The translations under genes were made by a program, and so were the position numbers. The notes under the pieces are model-generated. The model did no database searches. It had not been told where the DNA came from and saw only the letters and a list, made by a program, of their open reading frames with translations. From Petrosia ficiformis (taxonomy: Eukaryota > Porifera > Demospongiae > Haplosclerida > Petrosiidae), in NCBI GenBank assembly GCA_947044365.1, contig OX345636.1:46129037-46193036 (forward strand): 64,000 nt of DNA, read 5' to 3'. Of this stretch, positions 33,701-44,054 are shown one piece after another. Numbering within the stretch: the first letter of the stretch is position 1; each line of letters begins with the position of its first letter.

Positions 33701-35131
33701 CGAACTATATATATATAATATATATTTATATGTTTGTGTCCACCTGCGCGAGTATGCATTGTATACGTAGTTAAGGAAGTTACGTCATTCCCGGGGGGCT
33801 TGGTCAATTAATGGCCGTGGCGCGTAATAGAACGCGTGCTCGAACTCAGCAGAAAGAAAGCTGCTTGTAGCTTACATACAATGAACTACTAGCTAACTAT
33901 TCTACCTGAAATATATTCCTAAAGTTTTACAAAATTTTTTAAAAGGCAAAGAGAGTAGATAATCAAAATAATAACTATAATAGGCTGTTGTGTTTCAGGC
34001 ATGATAAAGTCGGCCATGATTACTGAATGCTGGACACCATAAATCATAGGGATACTTTTTTTCTCTATATACACTTGTTTTTAATTCAACCAATCTAATT
34101 ACTTAAATTAGAAAATTTTTGGTTGATTGAAATTTGGTTAAAATTAGACCTGAAAAATATCTTAAATTAAAATTAGAATTAGCTTAAATCAGCTAATAAA
34201 TGATAATCATAAATGATTAAAATTAGAATTACAACAACCATTGTAATTATGTATGTAACCTATATATGTATGCATGTTACAAGGGGAGGAATTAGACAGA
34301 TCCAACTTCTGCCACATCATAGCTGAATAGTTAAATGAGACTGACACATGACTCAAATGAATATCATTAACAGATAATGAATGTTGCCAAGAAGAGGAAG
34401 TGTAAATATATTATGATGTTGTCATATTAACTATAACTCACTACCTATTATACTGAAAGTTTTATGGGATTTCAAGTTCATGATAGCTATATGCCATATA
34501 ATTATTGCTTGTATAAGCTGAAGGTGACAAATCTCAATTTTGGGGACTGTTATTAAGATTTGAGACAAACTGAAAGAACTACTTCTATAATTGCTTCTAT
34601 AATTGCTTCTATATTTGCTGCTATAGTAATTACCCTCATTATTATTGCAAAACTATCAGAACTTCAGATTACGGGCAAGTACTCGCATATAAATAAATTT
34701 TAAAAAAGGGTCTGAGATTTTTATGGGGGCATCATACATAGTGGCCACTATATGTAAAATTATCAGTAAATAATTATACATAATTATAATTATGTCTAGA
34801 ATGTATCATCAAAAGTAATGCTGCTATAGTAATAGTCAAAGTGATACTTATATGGACAAACTGGCCTAAAAAGTTAAATATTTACCACTGCACACAACAG
34901 AATTGTAACTGATATTGTAATGGTTCAAAAAACATCCTTAGAATTTACTGCACTTTTCACATTAAATTGTGTGCCCACTTTTTAATAGCAACTGTGGACA
35001 AAGAATGATTGTAGATTGGGAGTAATTACTATATTTGGATTTTAATACAAGGTTACTAGCAACATCAGTACCTTCAAATGTTTTAAGTAGAAGCCTCCTG
35101 GTCTGGGCAGCAATCTAAGTACAGTTGACAT
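24735..35131 (-). CDS. GATM: Glycine amidinotransferase, mitochondrial (copy 3, divergent)
   Basis: Exons 35072-35131, 29733-30407, 25743-25929, 25048-25223, 24735-24827; all GT-AG in consistent phase, 396 residues. The first exon encodes [20 protein letters not shown], a strong mitochondrial presequence, and joins in phase 0 to [12 protein letters not shown]. The same 187/176/93-bp exon sizes as copies 1 and 2 confirm paralogy. Catalytic His (about 277, [10 protein letters not shown]) and Cys (about 381, [10 protein letters not shown]) are present. It differs from copies 1 and 2 around the active site ([11 protein letters not shown] for [19 protein letters not shown] for SFGGGFHC) and throughout the leader, so it is the oldest branch of the array and may differ in substrate preference. 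It lies head-to-head with dynactin 6. The five-exon model, with a 4.7-kb first intron, is inferred from splice signals. Confidence 0.9.
26126..26325. mobile_element. MITE, AGAGTTTTTGATA family
   Basis: Inverted ends AGAGTTTTTGATA and TTATCAAAAACTCT. Other members: 42349-42556 (full) and 39965-40073 (partial). Confidence 0.7.
26372..26628. mobile_element. Inverted-repeat element, TTCACATTCAC family
   Basis: AAAGGTCATTCACATTCAC at the left faces GAATGTGAACAGACTTTA at the right. A second copy is at 50283-50535. Confidence 0.6.
26787..26975. mobile_element. MITE, GGTGCTCCA family
   Basis: Opposite-orientation relative of 31260-31493: GATTGTTTATATTTGA at the left and TCACTGGAGCACCC at the right. 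Confidence 0.6.
27188..27581. mobile_element. GCCTGAAACACA inverted-repeat element
   Basis: Starts CATGCCTGAAACACAACAGC and ends TAGGCTGCTGTGTTTCAGG. A relative lies in the opposite orientation at 33760-34010. Its right end grades directly into the 56-bp minisatellite. Confidence 0.6.
27582..27975. repeat. 56-bp minisatellite, seven copies
   Basis: Unit begins GGTTAGCCATGACTATTAAA and contains CACAAACCAATCATAGGGAT. Copies differ by small indels. No variable spacers, so it is not a CRISPR array. It lies in the 3.8-kb intron of AGAT copy 3. Confidence 0.92.
28205..28587. mobile_element. 383-bp hAT MITE with a perfect 8-bp duplication
   Basis: Ends TAAGGCTGGGTGACAG and the inverse of TAGAGCTGGGCGATAG. 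GAATATAG is repeated at 28197-28204 and 28588-28595. An open frame inside (28280-28564) has no recognised domain. Confidence 0.9.
29369..29645. mobile_element. Probable MITE in AGAT copy 3 intron
   Basis: Ends CAGTGGTGGCTTAGGGG and the inverse of CAGGGGTGGATTCAGGG. No clear target duplication seen. Confidence 0.5.
30461..30661. mobile_element. MITE, GTCAATAAAA-GTCACC family
   Basis: About 200 bp of CAGTAATTAC-rich sequence with inverted ends GTCAATAAAATGTCACC and the inverse TGAC...TTATT. Other members: 37582-37762, 46957-47132, 48081-48258. Confidence 0.75.
31075..31160 (+). tRNA. tRNA-like Pol III unit or tRNA pseudogene
   Basis: 31075-31148 folds as a tRNA: A box TGGCTCAGATGG, B box GGTTCGATCCC, T arm CTGGG/CCCAG, and an anticodon stem TCTGA/TCAGA. 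A TTTTTT terminator follows at 31155. The anticodon loop is CTATATAA (8 bases instead of 7), the acceptor stem has about three wobble pairs and the D stem one mismatch, so the isotype cannot be assigned and it is probably a pseudogene or SINE head. Confidence 0.5.
31260..31493. mobile_element. MITE, GGTGCTCCA family
   Basis: Inverted ends GTGGTTGTTTATATTTGATA and the inverse TATCAAATATAAACCACC, with GGTGCTCCA and GGAGCGGCCC outermost. Confidence 0.7.
32711..32893 (-). CDS. Unrecognised possible exon within AGAT copy 3 intron 1
   Basis: ATG at 32893 opens [20 protein letters not shown], followed by [20 protein letters not shown], and a CTACAG|GTATGT donor lies at about 32750. The composition is protein-like, but I do not recognise it. 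The donor phase (2) does not fit the next AGAT exon (phase 0), so it is not an alternative AGAT start as drawn. A further frame just downstream ([19 protein letters not shown], about 32643-32700) may belong to it. Could be a small nested gene or a retro-fragment. Confidence 0.3.
   Translation of the reverse strand: MDTQNTSDPVSWLSLAKKHFKPKTIEVMVATTPPLMQDGEVPSSTYRYVHVRACLQSIMY
33368..34383. repeat. Direct duplication of about 305 bp around an inserted element
   Basis: 33368-33675 and 34081-34383 are near copies (both carry the ACAAGGGGAGGAATTAGACA block). The 400 bp between them include a GCCTGAAACACA-family element (33760-34010) with a single 56-bp-type unit (about 34010-34060). Confidence 0.75.
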
Positions 35132-35389
35132 AATTTGCAGGAATAATCTGAAGAAAATATGAGATTGCAACACTCAAAAGAACATAATTAGAAATAATGC
35201 ATAATTCTTAATATCATGGGCATCTTGGAAAATTAACAGTATAATAACGTACACTATATTATATTATATTTATGATTATACAGTGACTATGTACCTTTTC
35301 TTTGCCAAAAATTTAATTAGCGTCAAACTTGTGTTGGGCGTGGGTTCGCTACTCTGACAGAAACCCCACCTATTAATTATAGAATAAAG
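35132..35389. promoter_or_regulatory. Shared head-to-head promoter region, AGAT copy 3 / dynactin 6
   Basis: Only 258 bp separate the two divergent start codons. It contains a GC-box-like GGGCGTGGG near 35337 and no obvious TATA box placed for both genes. A bidirectional promoter is inferred from spacing. The transcription starts are unknown. Confidence 0.5.
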
Positions 35390-38300
35390 ATGTCGAAAAC
35401 TAAGAGTCAGAGTCCTAGAACAGCTGTAAAATCAACTCAGATTAAAAGTATAGGGTGAGTACAGTATGTTTGAGTGAAGATTGATTGAAATTATAAAATG
35501 AATAATTATAAATCCATACTGCCGCTGTCACGAGAAGAGGGCCTTAAAATTAACTATGCCTCACAAATTATGAATATTTTTAAAATTCTAATTTGCTTTT
35601 ACTATGCTCAAATTATGCTGGCATAATTGGGCAATCCCTAGTCTTAACTAGTCTCGTTGCTGGAATACCAGTGTATATATATATTATATATATATATATA
35701 TAATTATATATATATACATGTACTACAGTTAAGTTATGCCTTAATCTACTGGAATGTTAGTGTGACAATTCTATGGAGAGATTATCACCATAATTATAGT
35801 CATTGATTATTACGCGAAACAATTTAGTGAGCTATTTATCAACAAATTGAGTGCTCAGTTGACTAACTTGGTAAACACACCAAGATAACAATGCTGATTC
35901 ACTACTTCACAGAAATTTTCTGGTGTTCTGTACAAAATACATGAATTTGAAGAGCTTCTTGAAATTGATAACGAAAGTGTCAATATACAGACCATTATAT
36001 AATATTTTACGCAGCACTTGGACTTTCGTTGGCAGTTGTAGATTATTTTTCAAACACTTCCATACATTCTATGGAGTATAGAGCTGTCAAAGGTGGTGTA
36101 CAGTTTAGAGGTGAGCCTGAGCAAGCCCCATACTAGGTAGTGTTGTTCTAGTTCTTGGGTACTAGAACTAATATAATTTTAGTTCTGGCCTTTTTATTTT
36201 AGTTCTAGTACCAAGAACTAGAATTGGTACTAGGATTGGTACTAGAACTAAAAAAATATTTTGTTAAGAACTGGAATTGGTACTAGAACTAAATTTTTCC
36301 AATAGAACTTTAATTAATACAGTACACTGCAAAAACTAAATCGTTAAAATAACCATTTTATTGGTTTGTACAGTTGCAAGAAAAGCATGATTTTCAATTT
36401 AGATTGTCAATTGTCATAGAGGATGTTGTGGCTACATGCATGATGTTACTACAACATAATGTGCACCAAATATTGAAATGCATAAATTAAATTATGTGTT
36501 TACAGGTTTACAAATCCTTTTGATGGCCAGATACAATTATATATACTTTAGTATAAATTATACAAAATCTTTGACATGAAATATAAGTAGATAGCACCCT
36601 AAAATTATATAGCTTAAATTGTTATTGAATATAATTAGTACAAGTATCTATGGTATTATATGTATGTATCATGAACAACAAACCAATTGTTAAATCCTTG
36701 CAACTGTACTAATCATTAAATTAGTGATTTTAACTATTTTGTTTTTGCAGTGTATCAGAAATTCCAGTAATATAACATTTTCTTTGAAGTTGGAAGGGTA
36801 CTTGTTTTGATAATGATATCGTGCACAGCTGATGAGTACCAGCAGATGGCACCATGGAACTAGTATTAAGACAATAAAACAGAACTATAACTGGAACTAA
36901 AAGTATCAAAATAAAGGTCTTGGAACTATAACTGGAACTATAAACAACAACAAAAAAGTTACAGAACTAGAACTGGAACTTTTAAAATAAATAGAACTAG
37001 AACAACACTAAATTACTAGGGATCCAATTGATGCTGAAATTACTCTATATATATATATGTGTCATACGTGATGCCACATGTTCTATTTACCCACATACAA
37101 TGTATCATTAAAAATTATCTGAACGCATTTCTTACTAATTCAAGTTTGCCCTGCAATATTATAGCATTCTTCTAGTAGTACATGCATAATCAAAGTGTAT
37201 ACTTCCTGCAATATGTGGTTGTATATAATTGATCATGATAAACTACATGTAGATCTTTAACCCACCATTCCCGGTTCTCAAGACAGTGTTCCATTTTTAC
37301 TTCAAATTTTCTAAGCCATTGTAGCTGCTCATTTTCTAAGTCATTGTGGCTGATTGTTAGTTTGTTTGTTAATTGTTTCTATGCCTATTGCTAGTATGCT
37401 AGGCACATGAATTTTTTTATCTACACCACTTGTGGAGGCTCTGCATTGTATTATGACTTTATGTTTCATACCAATTGACCCAAATGTAGCTGTAGAAATG
37501 CAGGTTTACAGAAATAACTGTTTCAGTAAAGTATAAGAAAGGGTACATGTGTTATGCTTGTGATATACAGTATACATGTATGTCAATAAAAAGTCACCAT
37601 ACAGTAACAGTAATTACTTTAGTTCTACTGTCAGTATAGTACAGTTATTACTGTACAGTTGACAAGTATACTAATTACTGTCAAAACCACTGTTGAACTG
37701 CTGTAGTGTGGAAATGAAACTACTGAGTAATTACTGTAATGTATGGTGACTTGTTTATTGACATACACTGTAATATAATACTATACATGTACATCTACAT
37801 CTCTGATAAAATCATGTATATGCTTAGGTTTGGTGTAGGTGTCTTTGGTGGTTTCATTACCCCGGCCTTCACCTAATGCCTAGTATTAAGTTAGTCTGTT
37901 CATACTGGCGTATGAGATGCTTGATTCGGACCCTGCCAGCTGGGCTGCCTTGGTAGCTCAGTTGGTAGAGCATCTGTCTGGAGTACAGAGTGTCGTGGGT
38001 TCGAATCCCACCTGAGGCAACTCTCATTTTCATTTTTCCATTGCCTCAGGTGTCTTTCTTTCTTTCTACATCTCTGATAACATCATGTACATGCTTTTTG
38101 ATACTGACACAGTGCTTGAAATAGTTTTTGAAAGTGTCCAGTAGAAACATCTGGACAAAACAATATTTGACTAGCAAATAGTGAATTTTGTCCAGAAAAC
38201 CAACGCTATACCCATTTATGGCATATGAGATATAGAAGTAACCCACTAGGTCATGACTGCTCTTGACTAATAATTACCCTTGCTGTGAGGTTACTATTTT

Positions 38301-39651
38301 GTATTATTTTTATAAATAATAAAACAATTTGTCCAGTCAAAAGTAATTTTGTCCGGACAAAGAGCCAAAATGTCCTGAAAATGGCCAATTGTTGGATGTT
38401 ATTTTGAGCTCTGCCAGCAAGAAGATTTTGGAAATTTCGTTTCGTTACTTGTAAAAACCATAAATAAATTATGTATATTTATAACCAGTGAAGGATTTCC
38501 TTAGCATGAATCATGAATGTATGTACATGTACTAAGACCAGAGTTACACTTCTACAGATCTCAGTACACAGAAAGGTAGAGATACCAGTTCTTATTCTAT
38601 TTAACAGAATATGATATCATTTGCAAAACATCAAACCTTTTTATTTTGATATTTCATTTTCTCTTGTATTATTGCTCTAGAAATTTCAAGATTGCTTTAG
38701 GAGCTGTAGTGTGTTCAGAAGCACAACTGACAGGAGATATAACAATAGGTACATGTAATAAATAGTTTACATATTTTCTTAAAAAGAGAGTATTAATACT
38801 TGTACATGTATCCATCCCACTGTTGATGTTTTGACATACATATACATGTACATACATGGGGTGTTGGGGGGTGACAATTGTGGTTTTTGAATGTGATGAA
38901 TATTCCTCTGGAATGTTTTTAAAATATTATCAGCTGCAGGCACCAGAATCATCCTCAGCTAGCCAATATTTAAACTTTTTTGTGGGGACATACCCCATAC
39001 CTCCCTATAATAATTTACCTTTGCACAATCTCCTCTATAAAACCTTGCTTAGTTACATACACATGTATGTACATGTACATGACTATTTGTAATAAAAATC
39101 GGTCACTTGCTTGTTATTTGTGACTGCGGATGAGAAAACATGTCACAAATAACAATTTTTCAAACTTAATTTTTTACGTACATGTACATTTTTTGTATCT
39201 GTATATGCTGCTCTTCATGGTGGTGTAATTGCTTTTGAAATCTGACATACCTTTCATAAGTAATAAGCTTTTGCGTTCATAAATTTTCATTAGAATGAAT
39301 GCAAACTCTTGTGAAGTTTTGCTCATAACTATAAATACATTTTTGTTACTTGTGGCACGTTTTCTCATCTGTGGTCACATTTGGTTGTTATGTAAATGAA
39401 GCCGCTGAAATTAAGACCTAATGATTGATCTTCCTGGGTAGAAGATTTCATTGATTTCTTGTACAAACAGCTACATTAGCAATGTACCGTATGTACATGT
39501 ACAGTATTTGGTTAAACCTTGATTCGGACCCTGCCAGCTGGGCTGCCTTGGTAGCTCAGTTGGTAGAGCATCTGTCTGGAGTACAGTGTGTCGTGGGTTC
39601 GAATCCCACCTGAGGCAACTCTCGTTTTTCATTTTTCCATTGCCTCAGGTG

Positions 39652-39683
<32 letters not shown>

Positions 39684-42600
39684 TCCTGATAATATCATGT
39701 ATATGTAGCAAGTAGATTTGCGCTTGTACATTTACATGTACATGTGAGTACGTGACTTTAGATCATTAAACATTTATGCTTTTTTTCTTGTGAATATAGG
39801 TAGTCGGACTGTTGTTCATCCAACAGTTAAGATTATAGCTGAGGGAGGCCCTGTTATTATTGGCAGTAATAACCTGATTATGGAGAGGACAGTTATTATT
39901 AACAAGTACGTTAGTTGTTAAGTGTTTGTGCTGAGCAACAGTGAGGTGACATAGGGAATACATTCTGAGTGACAATATAATCATAACTAACTGGCCCAAA
40001 GAGAGAACTGTGCAGTGACAAATTAGAAGTTCTTTGGGCCAATGGTGCACCATATGAGCTTATCAAAACTCTGATGTACACACATGTAGTGATTATGAAT
40101 TTTGTTCTTTGCTATATTGTAATGTAATGTATAGAGGTGGCCTGTGGCCTTTAAAAGTATACAAGAATCATTTTAATGTGAGAAACAACTTATAATGTCA
40201 TCAGCAATGATTATAATCACTACAATGCAGTCATATGAATACATTTTAGGATATATTTATTATCTTTTTTTGTAGAAAAAGAGAAGGAGAAAGTGTACCC
40301 CTGGTGATAGGAGATGGAAATGTGTTTGAGTGTGGTTGTCATTGCGAGAGTCTTTCTGTAGGAGATGAGAATACATTTGAAGCAAGATGTAATATTCACT
40401 TTAGGCCTAGCTTCTATGTCTCAGTATATTGTCATAAATATATAACTGCGATTGTCGGTGATTTATATATATAGGACTTGAAATTGGGGAGTTGGAGGGG
40501 AGTGGTTAATGGGTCACCAGTGCTGTCCACTTTATTTGCCCTCATTAGACACATTTAAGAAATGTTGATTTCAATGCAGTACAAAATAAACCAATGTTGG
40601 TTAATCTCGCATGATATACATGGAGAAAATAAATGCTAAATTCAAATTAATATGGCTGAAAGAGAAAAATGAAAAATGCTGGTAGACACTGGGAATTGAA
40701 CCCAGCGCCACTAACTTTAGCCACCAGTGCTCTCACTACTGAGTTGCGACAACCATCAACACTTCACAATCCTTTATGTATTCTAATGGGATTCTTACTG
40801 CACATACACATGGCATGGATGCCTGATGAGTGACTGAAGCATTCAGTATGCATTCAGTATCACTTGTGCAGTATATATAGAGGATTGTGAAATACTAATA
40901 GTTGTCTGGTTGTCATAGCTCAGTGGTAAGGGCACTGGTGGCTGAAGTTAGTGGTGACTGGTGGGTTCAATTCCTGGTGACTACCAGTATTATTAATTAG
41001 CATCTTTAAAATAAACTCTTAATTAATTGGTTTGTTTTAGTGAAATTAATACTTGGACGTCCCTGGGCTTCACCCCTCCACCCTCCCCTTTCCCACTTTC
41101 TACACTACACTACAGTGATGCACTGGATATTTCGTAGTCATGGAGATACTTTTTCGGAAAATAATTATCATGATAAAGTTTTATTGCCCAGGCCAAAGTC
41201 ATACATGTACATTCATCCATTCAATCACAGTTCATCATTGTATCCATCAATCTGTTTTCTATTCAATAGCTTTTATAGGAGTAAATATTGTAGTAACAGA
41301 AAGGTGTGTGATAGGTACTAACTGTTCTTTGCTGTCAAAGGAGACATTACCTCCAGGAACAGTAATCACAGGAAAGGATCATCTCAGGTGGACCAGACAG
41401 GCTACTACACAGGTCTGTAAAATTGAATTTTATATATAGATGTCTATATAAACATTTAACTGCTCTTTTACACATATTTGAATATTCATTCATTTTGGCC
41501 ATCAGTTGAATCTAAAATTTCCATTCGCAATCTACTCCCTCTTATCATATGTGTTAACTGCAACGTTTTGGGAAATGTTGAACAATTTTTTTACTAGTAT
41601 AGTCTGGGTACCTGTCCCTTCACTTGGGGTCTGGAATATTTTCTAACATTAGTTATTCATAAGGGGCATAGTCAATTAAACGTTCTAACATTAGTTATTC
41701 ATGAGGGGCATGGTCAATTAAAAGTCCTAACATTAGTTATTCATGAGGGGCATGGTCAATTAAAAGTTCTAACATTAGTTATTCATGAGGGGCATGGTCA
41801 ATTAAAAGTCCTAATATTAGTTATTCATGAAGGGGCATGGTCAATTAAAAGTCCTAACATTAGTTATTCATGAGGGGCATGGTCAATTAAAAGTCCTAAC
41901 ATTAGTTATTCATGAGGGGCATGGTCAATTAAAAGTTCACTAATAAACTGCACACACACACACACAGACACACAATATGATTACCGTACCCTTCTGCCTA
42001 CGCTTCACGGCGAGGGTAATAAAATAATTATTACTAGTGACCAGACTACAAATTATAATAGTAACACTGATATAGCCTACCTGGAAGATTGAGCACTTGT
42101 TGTTTGCTTTGCAGATGGTGGCTCTACCCACAACTCAAAGAGAGATATCTACAGACTTTGCATTTATTTGAGGGAGGGGGTGCTATGGTCCCCCTGGTCC
42201 CCCCCCCCCCCCCCTGTTCCATCACCCATGCATATGTTACTGTAATGTTGTCTATTAAACTGTTTCAGGAATGTACTGTACATGTAGCAACTCATGAGCA
42301 ATATACAATGTATTTCATTGATTAACTAGTTAATACTAGTGTTGCACCAGAGTTTTTGATAAATTTTGAGGAATGGGCCAAATTGGCTAAAAAATGGTTA
42401 GTGTGTGTGCCATTGGGAATACATCTTGAGCCAATTAAAAAGAGTTAATGCTGTTAGTGAGAATATAATTATAATTAACTGCGCCACTGGCCCAAAGAGA
42501 GAACCGTGCAGCTCTTTGGGGCCAACGGTGTGCCATATGAGCTTATCAAAAACACTGGGTTGCACCTATACTACATGTAGTATAGGCATCTGAATAGGTG

Positions 42601-43701
42601 ACTGTATTGAAGATACAGTATAGGTAGAGTATCGGTATAGGCAACTGCATTGCCTATACATTGCCTATACAGCTTACACAATATTTTTTTCAGGCTTTGC
42701 AGATTACATTATTGTCAAACTGCACAAGTACAGCCACCAAGGCTGAATATGCCTGTAACTACATGTACATGTACATGTACTTTGGGCTGAATGTATAGCA
42801 CGTGAACAATAGAATAATTAACACTGTACCATGTACATGTATGAACAGTTGTAAACTAGATAAATACAACTATATATTTCACACAGGCAATATCGAATCA
42901 GATCTGCATATAGGCAATATCAGAAGCCCATAATGATGTTGACCAGAAAGCGTAAGAGTAGGAGCGACAGACGAGCATGCTAAATTGGTCAAACTATCTG
43001 TCTGACCATCTGTTACTATTTTTAGAATTTTAGAACCCACATGTATCTTCGTTAAATATGGTATCTAGAAAATGAACAGCTACTACATGTACATGTACAT
43101 GTATATACTACATTGACTAAGTTTCCAGTAAAACAGAGAAAAGAAATGAGCGATATTCTGGCTTGTGTAGACTGTGAAGATGTTCCTAGTGAAGCCATTG
43201 ACAAAGTGGTAGGAAGCCTTCACTGCAATCAGTTCAAAGACAGACACTCTTGAATAGGACTAAACAGTTATTTCTCGGCTTTCCCAAAGCATGCTTTCAC
43301 TTTCCTGATAGTAGGTGACTCCATTTCTCCCTCCAGACGTGTTCGTTTCATAGCTAACGAAGGCGTATATATGTGGGTTCTAAAAATAGTAACAGACGGT
43401 CAGACAGATAGTTTGACCAATTTAATTAAATATGTGGTCATTTACCGCTCCTACTCTTACGTTTTCTGATCAACATCATTATGGGCTCCTGATTATGAAA
43501 TATAGGCATATAGGCATATAGGCATATAGGCAAATTGGTGTATAGGTGCAACACTACTTAGTACCATACCACATATTTTAAAGACGTTTTACATGTTCAC
43601 AATTTTTTTCCATTTAACAGGCGAGCAATTTACAACAGATAGAATATTTGGTGAAACTTTTACCAAATTTTCATCGTCTCACAAAACCCTCAGTCAGTTA
43701 G
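35390..43701 (+). CDS. DCTN6: Dynactin subunit 6 (p27)
   Basis: Exons 35390-35454, 38681-38748, 39800-39905, 40276-40388, 41270-41412 and 43621-43701; GT-AG introns with consistent phase; 191 residues, close to the usual 190. The protein is a left-handed beta-helix subunit of the dynactin pointed-end complex, which links dynein to cargo. Diagnostic stretches: [20 protein letters not shown] (about 24-43), [60 protein letters not shown] and, at the C-terminus, [20 protein letters not shown]. Hexapeptide repeats (V/I-x-x-G pattern) run through the middle. The first 22 residues ([20 protein letters not shown]...) are a basic disordered leader. Introns are loaded with SINE-like and inverted-repeat insertions. 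Expected to be constitutively expressed. Confidence 0.93.
36325..36752. mobile_element. 428-bp CACTGCAAAA-type MITE
   Basis: Ends CACTGCAAAAAC and GTTTTTGCAGTG. TA on both sides (36323-36324 and 36753-36754) fits a TA target duplication, as in Tc1/mariner-derived MITEs. Confidence 0.85.
37582..37762. mobile_element. MITE, GTCAATAAAA-GTCACC family
   Basis: Same structure as 30461-30661: GTCAATAAAAAGTCACC at the left and GGTGACTTGTTTATTGAC at the right. Confidence 0.75.
37920..38067 (+). mobile_element. tRNA-headed SINE-like element, copy A
   Basis: Starts CTTGATTCGGACCCTGCC. The tRNA-like head 37947-38018 forms a full 72-nt cloverleaf (acceptor GCCTTGG/CTGAGGC, D stem GCTC/GAGC, T arm GTGGG/CCCAC) with anticodon GGA. 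After it, CACCTGAGGCAA and TTGCCTCAGGTG form a hairpin, followed by a TTTC repeat. The second copy at 39518-39690 shares both flanks, which argues for a repeat rather than a tRNA gene. Confidence 0.75.
39518..39690 (+). mobile_element. tRNA-headed SINE-like element, copy B
   Basis: Same order as copy A; tRNA-like head 39545-39616 with one mispair in the anticodon stem (TCTGT/ACAGT), the CACCTGAGGC hairpin and a longer TTTC tail (about 39650-39687). It sits in dynactin 6 intron 2, copy A in intron 1, both in the sense orientation. Confidence 0.75.
39965..40073. mobile_element. Partial MITE, AGAGTTTTTGATA family
   Basis: Right half only: GGCCCAAAGAGAGAACTGTG through TGAGCTTATCAAAACTCTG. Confidence 0.55.
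40679..40986. repeat. Fold-back pair of tRNA-like sequences
   Basis: A minus-strand tRNA-like unit (about 40679-40752: A-box-like CAACTCAGTAGTGAGAGC, B-box-like GGGTTCAATTCCC) faces a plus-strand one (about 40907-40986: GTCATAGCTCAGTGGTAAGG, GGGTTCAATTCC). The sequences just inside (ACTTCACAATCC and GGATTGTGAAATACT) are also inverse, so the whole is a palindrome with a loop of about 110 bp. It lies in dynactin 6 intron 4. Confidence 0.65.
41645..41938. repeat. 42-bp minisatellite, seven copies
   Basis: Unit begins CTAACATTAGTTATTCATGA and continues GGGGCATGGTCAATTAAAAG. In dynactin 6 intron 5. No spacers. Confidence 0.93.
42349..42556. mobile_element. MITE, AGAGTTTTTGATA family
   Basis: Ends AGAGTTTTTGATAAATTTTG and GAGCTTATCAAAAACACT. 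Close to the copy at 26126-26325. Confidence 0.7.
42562..43553. mobile_element. About 1-kb inverted-repeat composite in dynactin 6 intron 5
   Basis: Outer ends GTTGCACCTATAC and GTATAGGTGCAAC. Segment 42612-42835 recurs at about 49612-49815 (both contain GCACAAGTACAGCCACCAAG). A second inverted-repeat element (42922-43490) is nested inside. Confidence 0.6.
42922..43490. mobile_element. 569-bp element with about 110-bp inverted ends
   Basis: Ends AGAAGCCCATAATGATGTTG and the inverse of AGGAGCCCATAATGATGTTG; inner blocks CGTAAGAGTAGGAGCG and TCTGTCTGACC also pair. The hairpin at 43987-44054 is a short relative. No target duplication recognised. Confidence 0.7.
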
Positions 43702-43986
43702 AGCTTCTCTGATGTATTAAGTCATAAAATCACATCTATGGAGTATGGATGCTATGAATCACAACTAAAATAATATAATTTATATGATCAGTGTTTTATT
43801 TTTAATAATTAAGATAATAATTATTATAACTTTGTTTCATTTTAGTTTGTCATGATCATGAATATTGATTAAACTTAATATGAGAAATGGTAACCTTCTG
43901 ATGCTCTGAATTTAATTAATATTGCTCTCCATGAATAATTATTTGACAAGTATGTAACCCTAAAAATTATATACATGTACACACAC

Positions 43987-44054
43987 GAGCCCATAGTGAC
44001 ATGACCAGAAAGTGGAAGAGCTCTTCCGCTTTCTGGTCAACACACTATGGGTTC
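43987..44054. repeat. Loopless palindrome, 34-bp arms
   Basis: Arms 43987-44020 and 44021-44054 meet at GAGCTC; they carry CCATAGTG, GACCAGAAAG and GGAAGAG with few mismatches. It lies between the convergent ends of dynactin 6 and the receptor gene. Confidence 0.8.

Noticed and set aside
37947..38018. True tRNA-Ser(GGA) gene
   Set aside because: It lacks the long variable arm, and a second copy at 39545-39616 shares flanks and a TTTC tail, so a SINE head is more likely.
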